8,209 nt of DNA from Candidatus Wolfebacteria bacterium (GCA_027336345.1 DAHWFZ010000121.1:1-8209); one strand, 5' to 3'; shown: positions 1-5,809, counted from the first letter of the stretch. Notes: generated by a model not told the origin, from the letters alone. Numbers and translations: made by a program.

Positions 1-19
1 GCGCCGTTGGCGGGATGCT

Positions 20-59
20 GAATTTTTCAGCTACTCGCTATCGATCGCGGGAAAAATTC
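20..59. repeat. Perfect 9-bp inverted repeat upstream of the first gene
   Basis: GAATTTTTC at 20-28 is exactly complementary to GAAAAATTC at 51-59, with a 22-nt spacer, so this stretch can fold into a stem just before the ATG at 62. The bases before it (1-18) look like the second half of a GC-rich hairpin cut by the window edge (CGCC, GTTG loop, GCGG). The frame of the first gene stays open through this whole stretch from position 2. The arms could therefore be coding, but the composition looks intergenic. No SD sequence is present between the second arm and the ATG. Confidence 0.5.
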
Positions 60-61
60 GC

Positions 62-409
62 ATGTTCGGTTATAAAATATTAAAAGACAAATACTTGAGG
101 GTAATTTTCGGGATCAGTTTTTTCGTTTTTCTTTTTACCGCGGTGTTTGTTTTCTCAAAATTTATCGGCGTTAGCGGGCCGGTCATTCTTCATTTTGATA
201 TTTTCAAGGGCATTGACGCGGTCGGAGGAAAAGAGGAGGTATTCGGAATTTTAATTATCGGACTGATAATGGCTGTGATAAATTTTTTTCTCGCGGAATT
301 CATATACCGCCGGGAGAGATTTATGTCTTATTTGATTTCGTTCGCGACTCTTATTTTGAGTATTTTATTTTTGGCAGTAATTTTGGTTATAAACTCCGCG
401 AATTTTTAG
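62..409 (+). CDS. Small three-helix integral membrane protein, function unknown
   Basis: This 115-residue protein is mostly hydrophobic, with three likely membrane helices at about residues 13-35, 60-81 and 89-111. A short polar loop (about 40-59, containing HFDIFKGIDAVGG) separates the first two, and a basic turn (YRRER, 82-86) the last two. The loop recalls the region after the first helix in DUF1648/SdpI-like proteins, but the match is by eye only. ATG at 62 is the first canonical start seen, yet the same frame is open back to position 2 with no stop, and no SD precedes the ATG. The true start could lie upstream of the window. It is 28 bp from the next gene on the same strand. I do not recognise a function. 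Short proteins of this architecture with no assigned role are common in CPR genomes, as I recall. Confidence 0.7.
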   Translation: MFGYKILKDKYLRVIFGISFFVFLFTAVFVFSKFIGVSGPVILHFDIFKGIDAVGGKEEVFGILIIGLIMAVINFFLAEFIYRRERFMSYLISFATLILSILFLAVILVINSANF

Positions 410-437
410 GAATGTCAATTTATGGCATTATCATAAA

Positions 438-1124
438 ATGAGTACACAAAAGAAACAAATTATAACTTTAGTATCCGGTTTTTTAGTTATTATTGCCATT
501 ATTAGCGGGGCGTATTATTCGTTAAATAAGAAAATAGCTGATATTAAATCAGAGCAGACACAACAAAATCAAAATATCAGAGATTTGATAACATTTGATT
601 GGGAAACTTATCAATATCAAAATAACGATCTTAAGTTATATTTTTATTTAAAACATCCTTCAACTGTATTTATTTGTCAATTGAAATATCCTAATAATGT
701 ATTATTGTTTCTAACTATAAATCATGGAGAAACATGCGAATTTGCAGAAAGAGCAAAAGATGCGCAAAATGCTAGAATAATTATAGAAAAAAATGTTCAA
801 AATTATAAAACAGCTGAAGAAGCTTTTTATGATGAAATTAAAACTTTATCGCCAAATTTTGATAAATCATTAAATTCGAAAATCGGGTATTTTAAAATTG
901 ATAAATTTGACGCATTTGGAGGAGAAGTAGTTAATAAAACACAAGGGACATGGGTTACTCGTTCAAACAATTATTTAGCTGTAATAATAAAAAATAATTA
1001 TGTTATTAAAATATCGGATAGCTATTATGATGTTATGGTGGATGGGAAACAAAGTGGCGATAAGCCTCTTGTGGATGAAATAATCTCTTCTATTTATTTT
1101 GACACTTTGCATTATTGGAAATAA
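438..1124 (+). CDS. Membrane-anchored extracytoplasmic protein of unknown function, AT-rich
   Basis: This 228-residue protein has an N-terminal membrane anchor (about residues 8-29, after the basic MSTQKKQ), a polar Gln/Asn-rich stretch likely to be helical or coiled (about 30-55), and a soluble domain to the C-terminus, probably outside the cell. Two cysteines (80 and 100) could form a disulfide. The stretch YQNNDLKLYFYLKHPST (about 60-75) and the C-terminal IISSIYF pattern resemble the small PsbP-like, membrane-tethered domains seen in Gram-positive and CPR proteins; this is an impression only. By eye the DNA is clearly richer in A and T than the flanking genes, at third positions especially, which may mean a different origin. 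No SD is visible before the ATG at 438. The gene ends just before a palindromic terminator shared with the convergent CHAP-like gene. Confidence 0.75.
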   Translation: MSTQKKQIITLVSGFLVIIAIISGAYYSLNKKIADIKSEQTQQNQNIRDLITFDWETYQYQNNDLKLYFYLKHPSTVFICQLKYPNNVLLFLTINHGETCEFAERAKDAQNARIIIEKNVQNYKTAEEAFYDEIKTLSPNFDKSLNSKIGYFKIDKFDAFGGEVVNKTQGTWVTRSNNYLAVIIKNNYVIKISDSYYDVMVDGKQSGDKPLVDEIISSIYFDTLHYWK

Positions 1125-1160
1125 AAAACAGCTAACCAATTGGTTAGCTGTGAATTTTTA
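1123..1160. terminator. Bidirectional intrinsic terminator between convergent genes
   Basis: A perfect 22-bp palindrome (1129-1150; half-site CAGCTAACCAA) is bordered on its left by a run of six A (1123-1128). On its right TGAA is followed by five T (1156-1160). Read on the minus strand, the stem is followed at once by TTTTTT, a textbook terminator for the gene at 1180-1938. Read on the plus strand, the T-run starts five bases after the stem, so it is weaker but still plausible for the gene ending at 1124. Confidence 0.85.
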
Positions 1161-1162
1161 TT

Positions 1163-1185
1163 CCTTAACTGCAATACAGTTAAGG
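1163..1185 (-). repeat. 9-bp hairpin spanning the stop codon of the CHAP-like gene
   Basis: CCTTAACTG (1163-1171) pairs perfectly with CAGTTAAGG (1177-1185) around a 5-nt loop. The minus-strand stop codon (1180-1182) lies in one arm. On the minus strand this hairpin comes just before the main terminator, so the transcript would end in two consecutive stem-loops. It may protect the 3' end or help termination; it lacks its own clean T-run. Confidence 0.6.
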
Positions 1186-1938
1186 GGCATACTGCTCGCC
1201 ATAGTAGCTTACTTTTTTCCATATCCCATAGCTGTGTTGTTGCAGGGTAGATATGGACAAAAGGTGCCGACTAATGACTTCACGGTTAGCCACGTGGTTA
1301 ATGTCGGAAACATAGTTGGCGTCAATAACATCCAGTCCGGTGACGGTGGTTCCCGATCTTTTAATTTCCACGACAATGGCAGTGTGAGGGACATTGTAAT
1401 TTGATCCCTCGTTTAGAGTGACCAATATATCACCCTCCACTGCATTTTGCATATTCGTATCATAATCGGAGTTTGAGGTTATATTGCCGGGGTATGGAGG
1501 CAACGCTTGCGGAGCTGATCCGGAACGATAAAGTATTAGATTGGCAAAATATTTGCATTGCCCGCCTCTGCCGTATGACCCATAGTAGCCGTAATTGTAG
1601 CCGTAGTTCGTCCAGAAACTGGCAGGGGAATTATTATTATAGCAAGGGCTCCCATCTCCGGATGTGGTCCAGTTTGAAGAAGAACAGCTGTAGATGTTTC
1701 TTACTGTTAGATAAAAATTTGTATCACTATTGAGATAGTTCCAGTTGCTAACGCACCAAGTTCCATAGTCATTAGTAATGGTCTTATCACAGCTTCCATC
1801 GGCGCTTGGACGAAGAGCATAGAAACACTCCAAAACTACCGCGCGCCTGTTGTTGTTTGAAAGCCGCGCTTCGCTTGCTGACGCGAATATTCCGACTGCC
1901 ACCAAAACCAGCAGTATCGTACTTATCAATCTTTTCAT
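1180..1938 (-). CDS. Secreted Cys-rich protein with probable CHAP-type (NlpC/P60-like) hydrolase domain
   Basis: This 252-residue protein starts with a clear signal peptide (MKRLI, hydrophobic core about 7-19, likely cleavage after ASASEA near residue 24). Then come a Cys-rich region (Cys38, 50, 62, 85, 99), a Tyr/Gly-rich linker (about 111-126) and a C-terminal domain. That domain has the order expected of CHAP amidases/endopeptidases: GGQCKYFAN with Cys128, GDILV (169-173), PHTAIVVEI with His185, and VIDANYV with Asn208. Cys, His and Asn would be the catalytic triad, and the enzyme would cut peptidoglycan cross-bridges or amide bonds outside the cell. The fold call is motif-based and moderate. 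The extra cysteines could form disulfides, which fits an exported protein. Unlike every other gene here it has a strong SD (AAGGAG). It is alone in its transcription unit and ends at a strong terminator. Another cysteine peptidase of similar layout cannot be excluded. Confidence 0.7.
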   Translation of the reverse strand: MKRLISTILLVLVAVGIFASASEARLSNNNRRAVVLECFYALRPSADGSCDKTITNDYGTWCVSNWNYLNSDTNFYLTVRNIYSCSSSNWTTSGDGSPCYNNNSPASFWTNYGYNYGYYGSYGRGGQCKYFANLILYRSGSAPQALPPYPGNITSNSDYDTNMQNAVEGDILVTLNEGSNYNVPHTAIVVEIKRSGTTVTGLDVIDANYVSDINHVANREVISRHLLSISTLQQHSYGIWKKVSYYGEQYAP

Positions 1939-1945
1939 TTCGTTT

Positions 1946-1951
1946 CTCCTT
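1946..1951 (-). promoter_or_regulatory. Shine-Dalgarno site of the CHAP-like gene
   Basis: On the minus strand AAGGAG lies 7 nt before the ATG at 1938-1936. It fixes this start. The frame upstream has no ATG, GTG or TTG before an in-frame TAG at 1995-1993. Confidence 0.85.
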
Positions 1952-2005
1952 TTCGTATTTGATTTTAAAGAACAACTATGCGGGATATTCCGCTAAATTT
2001 AATTT

Positions 2006-2017
2006 TCACCTCCTTTT
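2006..2017 (-). promoter_or_regulatory. Orphan consensus Shine-Dalgarno sequence
   Basis: Read on the minus strand, AAAAGGAGGTGA is a near-perfect complement of the 16S rRNA 3' tail, yet no ATG, GTG or TTG follows at working distance. The only candidate is an ATT five bases after GGAGG, opening a 12-codon frame that ends at TAA. It could serve a leader peptide with a rare start, be a standby ribosome site for the CHAP-like gene about 65 nt downstream, or be chance. Confidence 0.4.
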
Positions 2018-2032
2018 ATTTTTAGATTCAGA

Positions 2033-2041
2033 TTATCCACA
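2033..2041 (+). promoter_or_regulatory. DnaA box 1 (TTATCCACA)
   Basis: This is an exact match to the classical DnaA box consensus TTATCCACA on the plus strand. It faces an exact inverted copy 40 bp away. A specific 9-mer is expected far less than once in a window of this size, so the pair is unlikely to be chance. Confidence 0.6.
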
Positions 2042-2081
2042 CACAATTTGAAGCATAACCCTCCCCTGATGAAATTATCAA

Positions 2082-2090
2082 TGTGGATAA
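2082..2090 (-). promoter_or_regulatory. DnaA box 2 (TTATCCACA, inverted)
   Basis: TGTGGATAA on the plus strand is the exact reverse complement of the consensus box. Its last four bases (2087-2090) are also the outer end of the 20-bp inverted repeat at 2087-2168, so DnaA binding and folding of that repeat would interfere. Confidence 0.6.
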
Positions 2091-2168
2091 CTCCATATGA
2101 TTTTTTACGATGACGCTAACGCGGAGGAAGCCACCTTCCAACAAACGCAAAAAATCATATGAAGTTAT
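2087..2168. repeat. 20-bp inverted repeat (one mismatch) with a structured 42-nt centre
   Basis: The left arm (2087-2106: ATAACTC, CATATGA, TTTTTT) is complementary to the right arm (2149-2168) at 19 of 20 positions; the single exception is C2093 opposite A2162. The loop holds a second small hairpin (GGAAG 2126-2130 with CTTCC 2135-2139) and a motif that on the minus strand reads CGC-GTTA-GCG. The stem is AT-rich with the T-run inside it, so it is not a standard terminator for comF. It could be a cruciform-forming element, a small transposable relic, or part of an origin. No clean flanking duplication was seen. Confidence 0.75.
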
Positions 2169-2247
2169 AACTTTTAATTTTATAATTATTATACGTCTGA
2201 TTATTTTTCTACTCCGGTTTCGCTATTGTCTTTGCAGTTGAGGACAT

Positions 2248-3012
2248 TTATGCTCTTGCCACAACCAGCGCGATGATTTTATTCGCTCCGTGGCGCTTTA
2301 AAATTTTTGCGGCTTCCGATATTGTGGCGCCGGATGTGTAAACGTCGTCAACCAGAATTATATTTTTCCCGGAAATTTTTCCGGAGGCCGCAATTTCAAA
2401 AGCGTTGGAAATGTTTTTTTGCCTTTTTTTATAATTTTTTGTTTGCGCCCGATTATTTTTGGAGATTTTTGCCTGGGGAGGATTATTCCTCACTCTTTGC
2501 AACGCGCCGATTATTTCCAAATTGAATTTTTCCGCGATTATTTCCGCCAGCAGTTTTGATTGGTTGAACCCGCGCGTTCTTTCGCGGAATAAGTGAAGAG
2601 GAATATAGGTGACTGAAAAATTTTTAATTTCCAGTTTTGAATTTTTAATTACGGAATCAAGATAGGCGGCGAGTACGGCGCCCAAAACAGATGATAATTT
2701 GTCAAAATATTCGTATTTATACGAGTGAATCAAATCCCGCACGATTTTATCGTCATAAGATGCCGCGGCGGCCAAAAGATACGGGAATTCATCGGTTTTT
2801 TTCAAGCCGTGGCTGCAAACGCGCTTATTTTCAGGGAGTCTTGCTTGGCACACCGGACAAAATAAAGTATTATTAATCTTAATAGAGGCCAAGCAGCCAT
2901 CGCAGATGAATTTATCCCTGTTTTCCAGATGGTTCTTACATCCAAAACAAACCGGCGGGAAAAGAATATCCAATGCAGTGTTTTTTATCGCGATAAAAAA
3001 ATTTGTAAGCAT
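2248..3012 (-). CDS. comF: ComF family phosphoribosyltransferase-like competence protein
   Basis: This 254-residue protein has normal ComF length and layout. An N-terminal zinc-ribbon region has paired cysteines (Cys22/25, 37/40, 52/55, plus 66). Then come the family motif YIPLHLFRERTRGFNQS (136-152) and a C-terminal type I phosphoribosyltransferase core with the PRPP-binding loop NIILVDDVYTSGAT (217-230), in which the two acidic residues 222-223 and the TSGAT turn are intact. In Bacillus and Haemophilus, ComF/ComFC acts in the cytoplasm and is needed for uptake of transforming DNA; its exact substrate is unsettled. It is divergent from the pilus operon, the machine that brings DNA to the cell surface, so a joint role in transformation is plausible but inferred. 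The ATG at 3012 has only a weak GGAA upstream. A TATAAT-like -10 lies about 20 nt before it (complement of 3029-3034). Confidence 0.92.
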   Translation of the reverse strand: MLTNFFIAIKNTALDILFPPVCFGCKNHLENRDKFICDGCLASIKINNTLFCPVCQARLPENKRVCSHGLKKTDEFPYLLAAAASYDDKIVRDLIHSYKYEYFDKLSSVLGAVLAAYLDSVIKNSKLEIKNFSVTYIPLHLFRERTRGFNQSKLLAEIIAEKFNLEIIGALQRVRNNPPQAKISKNNRAQTKNYKKRQKNISNAFEIAASGKISGKNIILVDDVYTSGATISEAAKILKRHGANKIIALVVARA

Positions 3013-3143
3013 TATATTTATTCCAAATTATAATATTTTAATTAAAAATAGAAAATAAAAAGTTAAAAACGACAGGGAAAAATTTAAAACGGATAAATCA
3101 GAACAATTTTTTCCTTTTTCAATTTTACTTTTTAATTTGAAAC
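3013..3143. promoter_or_regulatory. AT-rich divergent promoter region between comF and pilM
   Basis: This 131-bp spacer is nearly all A and T and must hold the start signals for both comF (leftward) and the pilus operon (rightward). On the minus strand a TATAAT sits about 20 nt before the comF ATG. On the plus strand no convincing -35/-10 pair could be picked. An imperfect inverted repeat (AAAAAGTTAAAA near 3058 against TTTTACTTTTTAA near 3123) may be structural. The position, not the motifs, supports this call. Confidence 0.45.
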
Positions 3144-4223
3144 GTGCTGGATATATTCAAATCTCTTAAATCTTTCGGTGCGCAATCTTATCTGGGGGTT
3201 GATATCGGAACCACGTCAATAAAAATTGTGGAAGTTTCAAAAGGGAAGGTGAAGCCGGAGCTTAAAAACTACGGCATTTTGGAAAGCTACGGGCATTTGG
3301 AGAGGGTCAACAATGCCATACAGACAAGTTCGTTAAAGATTGTTGAAAACGACACCGCCGAACTGCTGAAATTACTTATAAAAAATTCCAAATTTAAAAC
3401 CAGCGAAGCGGTGGCTTCCATTCCGTCATTCGCGGCGTTTATCACTTTGTTGGAAATTCCCCAGATGTCGGATACGGAAATAACCAGCTCAATGAAATAC
3501 CAGCTCGGGCAATATGTTCCATTGCCGGCTTCCGAAGTCACGATAGACTGGACCAAAGTCGGAGAAAGGCAGGATGAGCAGGGTTTTGTGAAAGAGCAAA
3601 TTCTGCTAATTTCAGTGCCAAACGAAGTCATAAAAAAATATACGAATATTTTTAAGCTTGCCGGATTGAAATTGCGGGCTATTGAAGTTGAAAGCCTGAG
3701 TTTGTTGAGGTCGGTTGAGCTTGAGGATGACGCGCCGACTTTAATTGTCGACATCGGAGCCCGCTCCACGAATATAGTGATAGCCGAACAGAAAGCTTTG
3801 AAATACAATTATCAAACCGATTTTTCAGGAACGAACTTGACTCAAGTGCTGTCCAGCGGCCTGGGAATCAATATAAGGAGAGCCGAGAAAATCAAAAAAG
3901 AAAAAGGGCTTTTGGACACAAGCGGATCGGAGATATCCACATTGATGGCGCCTTTTCTTGATGCTATACTGGACGAAGTAAGAAGGGCAAAAAATAAGTA
4001 CGAGCAAAGTTTTAATAATCCGATAAAAAGGATAATTTTATCCGGAGGAGGATCGAAACTTTTGGGCATTGACGGTTATTTTTCAAACCAGTTCAATCTT
4101 CCGGTTTCAATCGGCGACCCTTTCCGCAAGGTTGAATATCCTTCCGCCATTGAGCCGCTCACCAGGGAATTGGGACCCAGCTTTGCGGTTGCAATCGGGT
4201 TGGGAATAAAAAATCTCATATAA
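3144..4223 (+). CDS. pilM: Type IV pilus assembly protein PilM (actin-like ATPase)
   Basis: This 359-residue protein has the PilM/FtsA-like actin fold signatures in order: phosphate-1 loop GVDIGTTSIKIVEV (18-31, Asp20), phosphate-2 loop IVDIGARSTNIVI (about 200-212), and adenosine-binding ILSGGGSKLLG (about 298-308). Length is normal for PilM. It is cytoplasmic and in other T4P systems binds the N-terminus of PilN, linking the motor ATPases to the inner-membrane platform. Translation starts at GTG 3144, the first canonical start after an in-frame TGA at 3138-3140. That gives MLDIFKSLKSFG, a normal PilM N-terminus. No SD precedes it. It is the first gene of the operon. A 95-bp gap without SD or gene, with only a few short T-runs, separates it from the PilN-like gene. 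Confidence 0.95.
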   Translation: MLDIFKSLKSFGAQSYLGVDIGTTSIKIVEVSKGKVKPELKNYGILESYGHLERVNNAIQTSSLKIVENDTAELLKLLIKNSKFKTSEAVASIPSFAAFITLLEIPQMSDTEITSSMKYQLGQYVPLPASEVTIDWTKVGERQDEQGFVKEQILLISVPNEVIKKYTNIFKLAGLKLRAIEVESLSLLRSVELEDDAPTLIVDIGARSTNIVIAEQKALKYNYQTDFSGTNLTQVLSSGLGINIRRAEKIKKEKGLLDTSGSEISTLMAPFLDAILDEVRRAKNKYEQSFNNPIKRIILSGGGSKLLGIDGYFSNQFNLPVSIGDPFRKVEYPSAIEPLTRELGPSFAVAIGLGIKNLI

Positions 4224-4318
4224 TTGAAAGTTGAAAAATCAAAGCGCGAAATTTCCGTATTTTCCGAAGGCGAATGAGGGTTAAGATGTTTTTGATATTT
4301 AGATTTTAAATTTTTATT

Positions 4319-4861
4319 ATGGCCTACACTCAATCAGTTCTTGAGCAACAATTAAAGTCCGGCGACAGGGCGCAACAGGGCGGATGGCCGTGGCGTTTGC
4401 TTCTTTTAAGCGGCATAATTTTTTTAACAACTATCGCTATTTACGCGGGAATGCAATTCGGGCTTTCTCCTTATCTTTCCGGACAGTCAAAGAGCGTTGA
4501 TCAGCAAATTAATAAGTTAAGCGGCGCTATTTCGGCGGATGAGGTTAATAATTTTTCAGCTTTTTATTCCCAGCTGAATAATATCCAAAATTTATTGGCT
4601 GATCACGCGAAGAGTTCCGATGTCACTGATTTTCTTGAAAAAAATACATTAACGAACGTTTATTTTAAGACGATGAGCCTGGATTGGAGTACGCGCACTT
4701 TAAAGTTTGACGGCAATGCCCCTTCATACAGCGTTTTATCGCAACAGATGGAAATTTTCAGGCAAGCTCCCCAGATTTCCGAGGTTAATTTGGACGGCGC
4801 CAATTTAAGCCAGGATAAAACCGGCGGAGTTGATTTTTCAATCCGCTTGATTTTGAAATAA
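4319..4861 (+). CDS. pilN: PilN-like type IV pilus platform protein
   Basis: This 180-residue protein has a short cytoplasmic N-terminus (1-24), one membrane helix (about 25-47), a helical region with Gln/Asn/Ser-rich heptads (about 55-105), and a C-terminal alpha/beta domain (about 110-180, LDWSTRTLKFDGNAPSYSVLSQQ). The last has the ferredoxin-like pattern of PilN/GspL. In classic systems PilN pairs with PilO in the membrane and docks PilM through an N-terminal INLLP motif. That motif is absent here; the N-terminus reads MAYTQSVLEQQLKSGD. The name therefore rests on position between pilM and the PilO-like gene and on architecture. The ATG at 4319 is the first start after an in-frame TAA (4307-4309) and lacks an SD. 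Nine bases separate its stop from the next gene, so the two are probably co-translated. Confidence 0.75.
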   Translation: MAYTQSVLEQQLKSGDRAQQGGWPWRLLLLSGIIFLTTIAIYAGMQFGLSPYLSGQSKSVDQQINKLSGAISADEVNNFSAFYSQLNNIQNLLADHAKSSDVTDFLEKNTLTNVYFKTMSLDWSTRTLKFDGNAPSYSVLSQQMEIFRQAPQISEVNLDGANLSQDKTGGVDFSIRLILK

Positions 4862-4870
4862 AATAAAACC

Positions 4871-5431
4871 ATGAAAGGTTCCACAAAAAGAGCACTAAGT
4901 ATTTTGATAGCCACGCTGTTGTTTATGGCGACTTTGGGAATCTATGTTTCTTTGATAAAACCCGCCTATCAGGATATAGATCAAATCAGGGGCCAGTTAT
5001 ACACAAAGAACAGCCAATTGAACGATTATAAAAATACTATCAGCCAGATGCAGACTTTATTGGCTCAATACGACAATCTCTCCCAGGCGCAGCAGAGCGT
5101 TTCTTTGATGCTGCCCACCCAGCCGTCAATTCCAGAGGCGGTTTTTCAAATAAGCGGAATTGCCGGAGTAAGCGGCTTGAATTTACAGTCGCTCAGCGTC
5201 AAAGAATTGGCGATTACCCCGTCAATATCGCCGTTGATAAAAGGCATGTCCACTTTGAGATTCAGCACAAAGCTGACAGGCACCTACGAATCTTTAAAGG
5301 CATTTTTGCAAAATATGAGCGCGAACATCAGAATTTTTAACATTAACACCGTGAAGGTTGAAAAATTAGGCACAACGTCGAATGTATTTAATTTTAACAT
5401 TGACATTGACGCGTATTATCAAACCAAGTAA
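4871..5431 (+). CDS. pilO: PilO-like type IV pilus platform protein
   Basis: This 186-residue protein has a basic N-terminus (MKGSTKRA), a membrane helix (about 9-29), a coiled coil rich in Gln/Leu (about 33-75), and a C-terminal PilO-type alpha/beta domain. The typical linker LPTQPSIPEAVFQISGIAG (81-99) is followed by SGLNLQSLSV. A second half (about 126-183) carries TYESLKAFLQNMS, matching the repeat pattern of PilO family proteins. It would dimerise with the PilN-like protein and form the periplasm-like face of the alignment subcomplex between motor and pilus. The ATG at 4871 has only an A-rich leader (AAATAAAACC) and no SD, so initiation may rely on an unstructured leader or on coupling to the gene nine bases upstream. 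It is followed by a fold-back heptad repeat. Confidence 0.85.
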   Translation: MKGSTKRALSILIATLLFMATLGIYVSLIKPAYQDIDQIRGQLYTKNSQLNDYKNTISQMQTLLAQYDNLSQAQQSVSLMLPTQPSIPEAVFQISGIAGVSGLNLQSLSVKELAITPSISPLIKGMSTLRFSTKLTGTYESLKAFLQNMSANIRIFNINTVKVEKLGTTSNVFNFNIDIDAYYQTK

Positions 5432-5435
5432 CCGT

Positions 5436-5510
5436 AGAATATGGAATATAGAATATGGAATATGGGGCATAGCTGTTCCAAATTCCAAATTCCAAATTCC
5501 AAATTCCAAA
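5436..5510. repeat. Fold-back heptad repeat, copy 1 (GAATATG x4 / TTCCAAA x5)
   Basis: The left arm is four heptads GAATATG (5437-5464, the second ending in A). After an 11-nt centre the right arm is five perfect TTCCAAA heptads (5476-5510). The reverse complement of the right arm is (GAATTTG)n up to phase, so the arms pair at about six of every seven positions, with a regularly spaced A-A mismatch. The left arm is identical over 30 bp to the left arm of the second copy at 7671-7700. It starts five bases after the pilO stop and ends three bases before the next start codon. Confidence 0.9.
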
Positions 5511-5513
5511 TAG

Positions 5514-5807
5514 TTGGCCATAACATTTGAAGAAGAAAAAAAACAGACAAATTGGTTCGCAATATTGAGCGTAATTTTGGTAGTCGGTTTTATCGGAATC
5601 GCGGTATTTTATCTGTTTTTTTCACAGCCCGCCGTCGTTGAACAATTTCTTTTCCCGAATTTAAGCACAATTTCAAAATTTAAAAATGTGCATTTCAATT
5701 TTGACGATGCGTTGAATAATCAGGCATTTAAAAATTTAAAGATTATCGTGAGTTTTAATATACCGACAGCCGATCAGATCGGGAAAGCGAATCCGTTCGT
5801 ACAATAG
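5514..5807 (+). CDS. Small single-helix protein of the type IV pilus operon
   Basis: This 97-residue protein has a charged N-terminus (TFEEEKKQ), one membrane helix (about 15-36) and a soluble tail ending in TADQIGKANPFVQ. A C-terminal G(R/K)xNPF ending is, as I recall, shared by small proteins at this place in CPR pilus operons, and recalls the DPF-type motif of PilP, but PilP homology is not shown. By position it would take the PilP slot after the PilO-like protein. It probably sits in the membrane as part of the platform. The start must be TTG at 5514: an in-frame TAG (5511-5513) lies directly before it and the frame holds no internal ATG; the next TTG is inside the helix. There is no SD. 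The bases just upstream are the heptad repeat. After its stop a large inverted repeat fills the gap to pilB. Confidence 0.8.
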   Translation: MAITFEEEKKQTNWFAILSVILVVGFIGIAVFYLFFSQPAVVEQFLFPNLSTISKFKNVHFNFDDALNNQAFKNLKIIVSFNIPTADQIGKANPFVQ

Positions 5808-5809
5808 CA

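Larger units (their letters stand above)
1939..2247. other. 309-bp intergenic region with DnaA boxes, inverted repeat and AT-rich stretch
   Basis: No convincing gene lies here. Going from right to left (the direction of transcription of both neighbours), it holds an AT-rich stretch (about 2170-2194), a long inverted repeat (2087-2168), two inverted perfect DnaA boxes (2082-2090 and 2033-2041), an unused consensus SD (2006-2017), a short GC hairpin (GCGG at 1980-1983 with CCGC at 1990-1993), and the SD of the CHAP-like gene. A possible minus-strand -10 hexamer GATAAT (complement of 2032-2037) overlaps the left DnaA box, with no good -35. The layout suits either a replication origin or a DnaA-responsive promoter region. 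Neither is proven by the sequence. Confidence 0.5.

Noticed and set aside
1806..2051. Plus-strand open frame running opposite the CHAP-like gene start
   Set aside because: It is antisense to the signal-peptide region and overlaps the real SD; its composition is not protein-like.
2033..2056. Minus-strand 7-codon frame (MLQIVCG) after GGGGAGG
   Set aside because: The spacing between the purine run and ATG is too short and it lies within the DnaA-box region; too small to support as a gene.
2066..2072. CTGATGA, the hammerhead ribozyme core motif
   Set aside because: No stem II followed by CGAAAC and no closing helices could be found around it; a 7-base match is expected by chance.
2087..2168. 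Inverted repeat considered as the comF terminator
   Set aside because: The T-run lies within the stem, not after it, and the repeat starts about 80 bp past the comF stop.
4997..5005. TTATACACA, a further DnaA-box variant
   Set aside because: It is a lone match inside the PilO-like coding region; one such degenerate hit is expected in a window of this size.
5476..5510. Tandem heptads considered as a CRISPR array
   Set aside because: Units are 7 bp with no spacers, and no cas genes are nearby.
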